From NCBI GenBank assembly GCA_928212115.1, contig CAKMRJ010003334.1, positions 41,941,803 through 42,005,802 on the forward strand: a DNA stretch of 64,000 nt. The letters run 5' to 3'. The DNA comes from Lactuca virosa. Lineage: Eukaryota; Streptophyta; Magnoliopsida; Asterales; Asteraceae. The position numbers were made by a program, and so were the translations under genes. Shown here one piece after another: positions 56,201 through 64,000 of this stretch (its first letter is position 1; every line of letters begins with the position of its first letter). The notes under the pieces were generated by a model, which saw only the letters and a list, made by a program, of their open reading frames with translations, was not told where the DNA came from and made no database searches.

Positions 56201-56296
56201 TTGTTAGGTTTAAATGTGTGCCTTGGGCTCGGTTCAAAGGAAGACCCAACTTGGACGGAAACAAACTGTTCCAAAACCGGAAAATGGGGAAATTGA
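53242..56296 (+). CDS. Tandem kinase protein: receptor-like kinase domain fused to RLCK-type kinase domain
   Basis: Six exons, 53242-54460, 54546-54865, 55106-55241, 55315-55451, 55548-55671 and 55770-56296, join in phase and give about 820 residues. Residues 5-21 are hydrophobic, probably an anchor; no ectodomain follows. Kinase 1 (about 83-365) has GKGGFGKVYKG, Lys114, HRDIKSSN at 217-224 and DFG at 237-239, and resembles FERONIA-like RLKs. Kinase 2 (about 450-735) has GEGGYGKVFKG, Lys499, CRDVKSSN at 592-599 and DFG at 612-614, and resembles RLCK-VII. The HRD His is Cys in the second, but the catalytic Asp is kept. Both look active. Tandem kinases include wheat and barley resistance proteins; that role here is inferred. 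Two adjacent genes is the alternative, but the intron phase supports one. Confidence 0.85.
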
Positions 56297-56490
56297 AGTG
56301 AGAATTAGTTGGTATGTCTAATACAATGAAGTACCAAGTTGTGATGAGTAGTTACTGATTTGTCTTTAAAGTTTTTTAACCAGTTGTGGTTATGAATACG
56401 TAATTTTTTATGTAGGGTTAATGTCACATGTTGGTCGAGTATTGTCATTTTGTTGTGTTAGTTCCTAATCACTTATTTGTATACTAGGTA

Positions 56491-56786
56491 CTAGTTTATA
56501 ACCCGTGGAAACCACGGTTATAAAATTAATTAAACTTTTATAATAAAAATTTATAATTATTAATCAATTATCTTAAATAGTCATTTTAAATAAATTATTA
56601 ATTAAGAAATATACCAAATTCTTAAAGTTATTATAACTTCAAATTTAACATATAATTAGAAAATGTAAATTTGAATTTTGAAATGAGTTGCCTAATATAT
56701 CTAAATGACACATGACATAATATTAATGAGGAGTTGTATTCAAGTGACACTTGACAAAAGAAGATTAAAACTATTCATTTATTAGA
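56491..56786 (-). mobile_element. Short non-autonomous Helitron
   Basis: On the minus strand it starts TCTAATAAATGAATAG and ends with the hairpin ACCGTGGTTTCCACGGGT, then TATAAA and CTAG, followed by T. The plus-strand flanks are A at 56490 and T at 56787, matching AT insertion. The 296-bp element belongs to the same family as the copies near 34948 and 35291 by its hairpin and TTCATTTATTAGA end. Confidence 0.78.
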
Positions 56787-56825
56787 TTAAAATATGGATA
56801 TTAATTATATGGTCGACATGTAAGC

Positions 56826-57007
56826 AAAGGAGAAAATTGCAAATTTGGTGCCCTCTTTTGGGGTTTTGGTTTATGTGGGGCCAAAATTGCAAATTTGGTC
56901 CTTATCAACAAGTTTCATAATAGTTTTGGTCCTTCGAGATAACCCCATTATGTCCCATCCGTTAACTCAACTCACATGCCTCTCATATGAGGGTCTTTTT
57001 CATTTTA

Positions 57008-57043
<36 letters not shown>

Positions 57044-57060
57044 TAATCTATTACACCAAT
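56826..57060. repeat. Probable MULE-type terminal repeat fragment and (CT)n tract
   Basis: AAAATTGCAAATTTGG occurs twice (near 56833 and 56884) next to GGTCC-type phrases similar in style to the MULE inverted repeats at 35639. A (CT)n run follows at 57010-57040. A matching second end was not found, so this is a fragment. Confidence 0.4.
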
Positions 57061-57711
57061 CTGTGAAGAACCCTAATTTCTCAATCTAATTTATCTCTCG
57101 ATTTTTTCTCTCCTCTCATTCTAGTTCAATCTCTCCCTTCTCCCCGATTAAGAAACAATTTTGAGATGAAATCCTCATCTAATCGAAATTCTTTCAGAGA
57201 ACTCTTTTATTTGTTTCTTTCATGATACTTACGATGATGATTATGCAAACAATGCTTATATTGAAATCGGTTGTTTTTACGAAACATCCAAAAGTTTAAC
57301 CTTTGGCAAAAATCGAACTACATCCAAACATCTAAAAAAAGATTAAAACCTAAACCTTCAACCTTCAACCTTCAACCATCAAACCTACTATTAGAATTCT
57401 AGGGTATTTCGATTGCTTGGATTCAGTGAAAGCCGTGTTTGCACTGTCAAATTGAAGTATTTTGATGATACTCTAGAAATCTCTCAATTGGATAAAATTC
57501 AACGACCTTCCGGAACAAAGAATGTAAGAAGTTATGATATAGAGGTGGTACCAGATTAATGACCAAAACATGGGTTTAACACTCTTGTCTGAAAACTAAT
57601 AGAAGAAATTGTCATAAGGCAGTTCCAAAAACTGTCACGAGACTGCCACAAAAACAGTTCCATGTCAGGCTAAACCATCAAAGTCAATGTTCAACGTTAG
57701 GGTCAAAACCA
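57061..57711. other. Repeat-derived DNA without genes
   Basis: The stretch begins T/C-rich and then becomes AT-rich. Short direct repeats such as AACCTTCAACCTTCAACC occur near 57352. No coding region is supported. Confidence 0.45.
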
Positions 57712-57714
57712 GCC

Positions 57715-57787
57715 AGGGGCTCTGCCCCTTGGACTCCGCTATCAGGGGAACTGCCCCTGACCCTGTTGGTTCAAGGGCTTCGCCCCT
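57715..57787. repeat. Three consecutive GC-rich hairpins
   Basis: AGGGGCTCTGCCCCT (57715), CAGGGGAACTGCCCCTG (57743) and AGGGCTTCGCCCCT (57774) are short inverted repeats with tiny loops in 73 bp. They probably belong to the end of a degraded element. No promoter or gene is adjacent. Confidence 0.65.
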
Positions 57788-57844
57788 AAATAACATTATA
57801 CTTTGAATCTTGAATAAACTAAAACAAGTTTGCACTCTGCACCA

Positions 57845-59200
57845 TGTAATGCCCGTGTTTCTAGGCTAGACATTAATATTGAAATTATAGTCTAGGTTAA
57901 CCTTTGCAACTCATTTTGAAGAAATGAAAAGGAATTATGTGAATATTATGTGAATTATGTGTTTTATGCTTAATTATTAGGGTTTAATTAATTAAGAATA
58001 AAAATGAGCGTCAAAAATAAATATTAGATAAAGCCGATATCTATTAAGAAACTTGTAGTGGGCGTGACAAGGATTACAAATATATAAAGAATACCGAAAT
58101 CCGAGTTATAACGAAGAAGTTATGACCTGTCGAAGTTTCGCGGCAAAACCGGCACGGAGCCGAATGTCGTAAAAAGTGAGTTTTTGATAAACTACTTTTT
58201 AGCCTTAGTGATCTAAACGAAACACGTAGTGTTCGTTAAACCGAGAGTAGGTATAAAAAGAACGCCCAAATCTGACTTCGTATGAGGAAGTTATGATTTT
58301 TCGAAGTTTCAGCTTAGCAGCAGACAGCTAAAAACTCGAATTTTAGATCGAGTGATTTTTAGCCGACACGACCTAAACGAGAATCGAAGGTCTCGTCAAT
58401 AGTAGCGCAACGGTAAAAAGACAGACGAAAACGGACGTCGGATGAAGAAGTTATGAATTTTAAACGGATTTCCTGTCCCGGTCTGTTAAAAATAATAATT
58501 TAAAAATTAAAGTCAAAATTAGCCGACGAAATCTAAACGAAAGTTGTAGAGCGTAATTTTACCTACGCGTGCATATAAAGAACGTCAAAAACAGAGCTCG
58601 TATGCGAAAGTTATGGATTTTAGAAGTTTTGGCGCGAAAATCGAGAAAAATCCCCAAAACCGAGAAATCTCGCATACGTGGACTTCGGCCACGTGTCCTC
58701 GCCTCGCATCCAACACGTGTCCGGAATATTGCTGATTCATCCGAGCTGCTGAGTCATCCGAAGCGGTCCAGTGAGAATCCGACGCGTGTCCTCTTCCTCG
58801 TGTCCGAGCCTTCGCATGATGCCACGAACCCACCCTACCTCGGACTAGACCTCGGTCCAATCAGGAGGCGACACCGAGGCCCTCGCATGCGCAGACCATG
58901 TGCGAGCCACCTGCGCACCCTCGCCTAGCTGCTGCCGCGTGTCTCGCCTGCTGACTCCCCATTCCTTCACCGACTTCGGACTCCTATAAATAGAGGGCTT
59001 GCGAGCCTTCTCGGTTACTTTTGAAATTTTGCCATCTTTCACCCCTTTCTTAATATTTTCTTCATTATAACATCCCCCAAAGCCCCGGTATCGATTATAA
59101 CCCCCGGAATACGCCACGAAGAGCCTGAGAAGCCCGGAAAATTTATCTTTTCGGTTTCGAAGCCCGACCCTCGCAGAGCCCGGGTTTCTGAATAAAATTC
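57845..59200 (+). repeat. 5' LTR of the chromovirus (right edge approximate)
   Basis: It starts TGTAATGCCCGTGTTTC. Degenerate phrases of the type AACGAAGAAGTTATGACC recur near 58100, 58270, 58440 and 58600, and a related phrase occurs in the solo LTR near 4795. A TATA box, CTATAAATAG, lies at 58983-58992. The right border is not defined, because neither a matching LTR end nor the usual primer site is visible. Confidence 0.6.
58983..58992 (+). promoter_or_regulatory. LTR TATA box
   Basis: CTATAAATAG in a GC-rich region is the likely core promoter for the element's genomic RNA, with transcription starting some 30 bp downstream. Confidence 0.6.
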
Positions 59201-59416
59201 CCTTATGTGCTAAATGTTATATGTTGCCATATATGCCATTATTTGTTCGAATCTATGGTCTGTTGCCGACCGGATCTGGAAACCTTATGTTGTAGGATTC
59301 TAAGCGTATGATTACGAGATTAGAACTAACATGTAAACGTTTCGGAGTGATAAGGGAATTTAAATACCTATCGAGGATAAAGACCTAAATTCGCCTTATT
59401 CGGTATATAGATTGTA

Positions 59417-60799
59417 ATGGCAAGAACTCGTAGTGGAGTTGCAAATGCAAACGGAAACAGGGATCAACAGCCTCAACCTCAAGTAGTTGAGCAAGTACCT
59501 GTTGTAGGAGCTGCACCTGAGCCAATGACGATGGCTGGGGTACAAGCAATGATGCAGATGATGTTAGATCGCCAGATGGAGGAGACAAGGCGATTACTAC
59601 AACAGCATAGGGAAGAAACTACGATACCTGTTGAACAGCCCGTATTGAATGAAGGGCAATCGGTAGGAGGGAACTACAGTGGGACTCTTGGTCAAGCCAA
59701 CCCACCGATAGTTAGACAAAACAACCAGGATGGAGGAGTTGATGGACGCGGATGCAAATACAAAGATTTCATGGCATCTAAACCGCCGTGTCTATCTGGA
59801 AGTCCGACACCGGTGGAAGTCATGAATTGGATCTCCGAAATGGAGACGATGTTTGAAAGTTGTGAGTGCAACAACAAATAGAAGACCGCACTTGCAATTC
59901 CTCTGTTAAAGTCTGGTGTATTGAGCTGGTGGAAGTTACTAGCTGATTCGATGCTCAAGGGAGAAGCTAGTAAGATGTCTTGGAAAGATTTTGTGGTACA
60001 ACTGAAATTGCAGTACGGCTCTGAGCAGGATCTTCTGGAAATTAATAATGAGTTCCAGAATTTAAAGAAGGGAAAGATGAGCGTTACTGAATACGCTGCT
60101 AGTTTTACGGAAAAGATGAAGCTCGTTCCTCATCTAGTTCCAACTGAACTCTCTAAGGTCAACAAGTTTGCCCTCGGATTACCAGCGGACTTTGGTCCGA
60201 TGGTTAAGCAAACAACCACTTTGAAAGCCGCCATCTGGGCTGCTAAGAATGTTGAGATTCAGATCAGAGAGAAGGGTCTGGAGAGGGCAGAAGTTGGCGA
60301 AAAGAGAAAATTTGAAGGAACTTCAGGTTCAAATAAAAAGAACAAGTTCTCGAAGACTGGTTCGAGAAAATTCGGAGGAGGAACTGAAGTGAAATGGTGT
60401 GAGAAGTGCAAGAAAAAGCACTCTGGGAAATGTAGTGAGGGGGTGACTTGCTACAAATGTGGAAAGACTAGGCATTTTGCCAACGTGTGTCCGTTCGACA
60501 AGAGGGTATGTTTTGAGTGCCATGAAGAAGGGCATGTTTTTAAAGACTGTCCAAAGAGGAAGGATGCAGTAAAGCCCAATCTACCACCAAAGCCGAAGGC
60601 GATAGCCTTTCAGATGACACTTGAGGCTGCAAAAGAAGAAGTCGATGTCGCTTCAGGTACCTTTCTCGTAAACGAATTGCCTGCCCAAATTTTGTTTGAT
60701 TATGGAGCCAATTACTCCTTTATTTCGCATGAATTTGGTAGAAAACTAGCTTTGCCTATAGATAGACTAGTTAATGCTATAAATAGTCGAGATTGCTAG
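59417..60799 (+). pseudogene. Chromovirus gag and protease, one in-frame stop
   Basis: The start MARTRSGVANANG is followed by a Gln-rich region. The gag core (MASKPPCLSGSPTPVEVMNWI, then SWKDFVVQLKLQY and the GKMSVTEYAASF phrase) spans 59770-60200. The zinc knuckles CYKCGKTRHFANVC and CFECHEEGHVFKDC lie at 60450-60550. The protease follows, with the motif FDYGANYSFIS near 60700 (the usual DxGA is DYGA). TAG at 59879 interrupts gag, and a frameshift near 60785 cuts the protease. Confidence 0.85.
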
Positions 60800-60819
60800 T
60801 GGCAAGTTTGTACCTGTTA

Positions 60820-62605
60820 GCCATCGTATGAAAAACATCCTCATTGACTTGGATGGGAATAAGTTCCACGAGGAACTATTGCCTATCAAGTTAAATGGTT
60901 TCGACATAGTTTTAGGAATGGATTGGCTTAGCGCCAATGATGCTGAGATATTGTGTAGGAAGAAGATAGTAAAAGTAAACCCGCCAGGGAAAGAGTCGTT
61001 TATGGTGTATGGAGACAAACGCAGAGTAAACTCTGGAATCATTTCCCTAATGAAAGCCAGAAAGTGTTTGGCCAAGGGATGTACATCATATCTAGCGTTC
61101 GTGATCGATGCTCAGAAAGAAAAGAAGGAGGTGCAGAATATTCCGGTGGTGTGTGATTATCTGAAAGTCTTTCCCGAAGATCTTCCCGGATTGCCCCCTG
61201 ATCGACAAGTAGAATTTCGTATCGACTTGTTACCAGGAACGACGCCGATAGCAAAAGCACCGTATCGATTAGCACCAACAGAGATGAAACAACTTATGAC
61301 ACAACTTCAGGAGTTATTGGACAAAGGTTTCATTCGACCTAGTTCATCGCCCTGGGGAGCCCCTGTGTTGTTTGTAAAGAAGAAAGACGGGAGCATGAGA
61401 ATGTGCATCGATTACAGAGAGCTGAATAAAGCGACGATAAAGAATAAGTATCCGTTGCCGAGGATCGATGACCTGTTCGACCAATTGCAAGGTTCGAGCT
61501 ATTTCTCGAAGATCGATCTTAGGTCGGGATACCATCAACTAAAGGTGAGAGAGCAAGATATCGAGAAGACTGCGTTCAGAACAAGATATGGACACTATGA
61601 ATTTTTGGTTATGTCGTTCGGACTAACCAATGCCCCAGCAGCTTTCATGGATTTGATGAACAGGGTTTGTAAACCATACCTTGATAAATCCGTGATAGTA
61701 TTCATAGACGATATCTTGATCTATTCGAAAAGCAACAGGAGCATGAAAAGCATCTGCGTGAGGTGCTAGAAGTTCTGAAAAAGGAGAAGCTGTATGCAAA
61801 GTTCTCCAAATGTGAATTTTGGATTCAAGAAGTCCAATTTTTAGGTCATGTGGTTAACCAAGAAGGAATAATGGTTGACCCAGCAAAGATTGAAGCTGTG
61901 ATGAAGTGGGAACAACCAAAAAGTCCTACGGAGATTCGAAGCTTTTTAGGATTAGTCGGATATTATCGCCGATTTATCCAAGGCTTTTCTTCGATCGCTA
62001 CTCCATTAACAGCTTTGACCCACAAAGGAGCTACTTATGCTTGGAATAAGAAGCATAAGGAAGCCTTTGAGAAGTTAAAGAAAAGATTGTGTGAAGCACC
62101 GATTCTTTCGTTACCGGAAGGAGTTGATGACTTCGCAGTCTATAGTGATGCCTCTGGAGTTGGGTTAGGATGTGTTCTGACCCAAAGGGATAAAGTGATA
62201 GCGTATGCATCGAGGCAATTGAAAGAGCATGAAAAGAACTACCCCACTCATGATCTGGAGTTGGCAGCGGTAGTATTCGCCTTAAAGATATGGAGGCACT
62301 ATCTTTACGGTACAAAATGCAAACTTTTCACTGATCATAAGAGTCTTCAATATCTCTTTAATCAGAAGGAATTGAACATGAGGCAAAGGTGCTGGCTGGA
62401 GTTACTCAAGGACTACGACTGTGAGATACTTTACCACCCTGGTAAAGCAAATGTTGTTGCTGATGCTCTCAGTCGGAAGGTAAATCTTGAAAAGAAAAGG
62501 CCAAGAGTGTTGAGAATTGAAGTTGTCTCTACAATTGTGGAAAGTATAAAGAAAGCTCAGGAGGAAGCTTTAGAGAAAATGACCGAAGGAGGAACGTTTG
62601 GGTAA
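60820..62605 (+). pseudogene. Chromovirus reverse transcriptase and RNase H, frameshifted
   Basis: The protease tail LNGFDIVLGMDWL is followed by RT with the LPPDRQVEFRIDL start, MRMCIDYRELNKAT near 61400, FSKIDLRSGYHQ near 61510 and the catalytic FIDD near 61707. A one-base deletion near 61733 shifts the frame, and the RT thumb resumes as HLREVLEVLKKEKLYAKFSK. RNase H has YSDASG near 62145 and ends with HPGKANVVADALSRK near 62460. A further frameshift near 62598 separates integrase. Confidence 0.88.
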
Positions 62606-63960
62606 AACGTTGGTGTTTGATACAAACGGTCAAGGACTGAAGGTATTCAAAGATAGGATTTGGGTACCTAAGACGGGAGGAGTAAGAGATCTTCTGATGG
62701 AAGAAGCTCACAAGACCATGTACTCGATTCATCCCGGCAGTACGAAAATGTATAGGGATCTAAAACCCTATTACTGGTGGCCGACGATGAAGCTCGATGT
62801 TGCTAAGTATGTGGCCGAGTGTGTAACATGTGCTAGGGTTAAGGCACAACATCAGAAACCGTATGGGAGTTTAGAACCTTTACCTGTACCCATAGGTAAA
62901 TGGGAGGACATTACCATGGATTTTGTGACTAAACTGCCCAGAACAAGGAACGGTCACGACATGATTTGGGTGGTCGTTGATCGCTTCACTAAGAGTGCGT
63001 ATTTCATAGCCGCTAACGAGAAATGGTCTATGGATAAAATTGTGAATTCTTATGTGAAGGAAATTGTGAGGCTTCACGGTGTTCCGTTAACGATTGTATC
63101 CGATCGTGACAGCCGTTTTACCTCAAGGTTTTGGAGAAGTCTACAAGAGGAATTGGGTACCAAGTTGTGTTTGAGTACAACTTACCATCCGCAAACCGAT
63201 GGTCAGAGCGAACGAACGATTCAAACATTGGAGGATATGCTGAGAGCATGTACCCTAGAATTCCAAGGTAACTGGGATGAACACTTACCTCTAGTAGAAT
63301 TTTCCTATAATAATAGTTTCCACTCGAGCATCAAGATGGCACCTTATCACGCTTTGTATGGAGAAAAGTGTCGAACGCCATCATGCTGGCTGGAAGCTGG
63401 GGAAAAGCAGTTTATGGGACCTGAAATAGTCCATCAGATTGCTGAAAAGTTGAAAGTGATAAGGGAAAGGATGTTAGCTGCTCAAGATCGACAAAAGAGT
63501 TATGCTGACAAGAAAAGACAACCGATATCATTCGAAGTTGGAGATTCGGTTTTACTTAAAGTCTCGCCGTGGAAGGGACTTATAAGATTTGGTAAAAGGG
63601 GAAAGTTGAGTCCAAGGTTTATTGGACCATTTAAAGTTCTTCAGAGGATCGGGAATCAAGCTTACAAGCTAGAATTACCGGAAGAAATGGAGGGTATTCA
63701 TAACACCTTTCATGTGTGTTATTTGAGAAAGGTCACGAGAGATGTGCCCGACATAATTCCCATTTCTGAATTAAGGTTGGATGAAAACAAGAGGTTGATT
63801 GAAGAACCTGAGGCAATCGTTGACCGTAAGACTAGAAGCTGAGACGCAAGATGGTCGATTTAGTGCTGGTGCGTTGGAAACATATGAATGGGCCAAATCT
63901 CACCTAGGAAACGGAGAGTGACATGATGAGTCGCTACCCGCATTTGTTTGCTGATGTGTG
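62598..63960 (+). pseudogene. Chromovirus integrase with C-terminal chromodomain
   Basis: The HHCC-type zinc domain (EAHKTMYSIHPGSTKMYRDL with the CVTC pair) lies at 62700-62840. The core shows MDFVTKLP, IVSDRDSRF and a Gly-Gln-Ser-Glu motif after TYHPQTD, the DDE triad, between 62915 and 63220. The GPF/Y motif FIGPFKVLQRIG lies near 63625. The chromodomain follows after a frameshift near 63838: VLVRWKHMNGPNLT with TAG in place of the expected Trp codon at 63905. Chromodomains direct insertion into heterochromatin. Confidence 0.87.
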
Positions 63961-63996
63961 ATTCCGGGGATGATATCATCCTAAGGGGAAGAGAAT

Positions 63997-64000
63997 TGTA
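63997..64000 (+). repeat. First four bases of the chromovirus 3' LTR
   Basis: TGTA follows the polypurine tract directly and matches the start of the 5' LTR at 57845. The window ends here. Confidence 0.6.

Larger units (their letters stand above)
57845..64000 (+). mobile_element. Tekay-type chromovirus (Ty3/gypsy), 3' end beyond the window
   Basis: The 5' LTR starts TGTAATGCCC at 57845, after CACCA as a possible TSD. Coding runs gag-protease-RT-RNase H-integrase-chromodomain from 59417 to about 63950. AAGGGGAAGAGAAT at 63983-63996 is the polypurine tract, and the last four bases of the window, TGTA, are the start of the 3' LTR. The end of the 5' LTR and the primer site could not be placed. 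Integrase after RT and a C-terminal chromodomain define chromoviruses. Several stops and frameshifts disable it. Confidence 0.88.

Overview
This window is nuclear DNA of a flowering plant, a eudicot. The evidence is spliced GT-AG genes, plant gene families (HMGB, PUB44-type U-box ligase, receptor-like kinases) and dense, nested plant transposons. Asteraceae such as lettuce is my best guess, from the style of the retrotransposon LTRs; that is an inference. No rRNA, tRNA or CRISPR array was seen. Three host loci are supported: an HMGB chromatin gene (26937-28071), a decayed U-box/ARM-repeat ubiquitin ligase gene with a very long intron (38812-50495), and a six-exon tandem-kinase gene (53242-56296). 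Almost everything else is mobile DNA.

Region 1-25137 is a stack of transposons, and most boundaries can be set by target-site duplications (TSDs). A gag relic at the left edge is followed by a 4.0-kb hAT element with a broken transposase (461-4452, TSD ATCTTTAG). A solo Ty3/gypsy LTR (4489-14702, TSD TCTCA) is split by an Athila-like chain, LTR-internal-LTR-internal-LTR (4975-12848), carrying two copies of one acidic 184-residue reading frame. An RTE-like LINE fragment on the minus strand (14908-15483 and 24631-24680) is split by a non-autonomous hAT element (15492-24622, TSD TATAGTTG). That element is itself split by a young gag-protease-only Athila retrotransposon (16487-24458, TSD TATGC). 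A short Helitron follows at 24789-25137.

Region 25138-38800 holds the HMGB gene with a proliferation-type promoter, a 3.9-kb PIF/Harbinger element with both of its usual genes in decayed form (28572-32494), several MITEs, Helitron 3' ends, and a MULE with about 250-bp inverted repeats and a 9-bp TSD (35639-37658). A hAT MITE is nested in the MULE.

Region 38812-51744 is the U-box locus. Exons 1 and 2 (38812-39764) are separated from exon 3 (48615-50495) by an intron of about 8.85 kb. The intron contains two opposed hAT relics, a nearly intact copia retrotransposon (41492-46500, LTRs differing at one base) and a Harbinger-derived MITE. Two single-base frameshifts suggest a pseudogene. Exon 3 also has an in-frame 297-bp tandem duplication. 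A second Harbinger MITE lies just downstream.

Region 51745-64000 contains the tandem-kinase gene, whose spliced product of about 820 residues has two complete kinase domains behind one N-terminal hydrophobic segment. It is followed by a Helitron (56491-56786), repeat fragments and a Tekay-type chromovirus. The chromovirus runs from 57845 to the window edge, where the first four bases of its 3' LTR are just visible.

The most unusual signal is that three different LTR-retrotransposon families each carry their own 13-bp palindrome with 6-bp arms and a single central base, often paired about 20-22 bp apart: CTCACG-A-CGTGAG, AACTCG-W-CGAGTT and ACACGG-S-CCGTGT. The tandem-kinase gene is the most interesting host gene, because this architecture is known among plant disease-resistance proteins.
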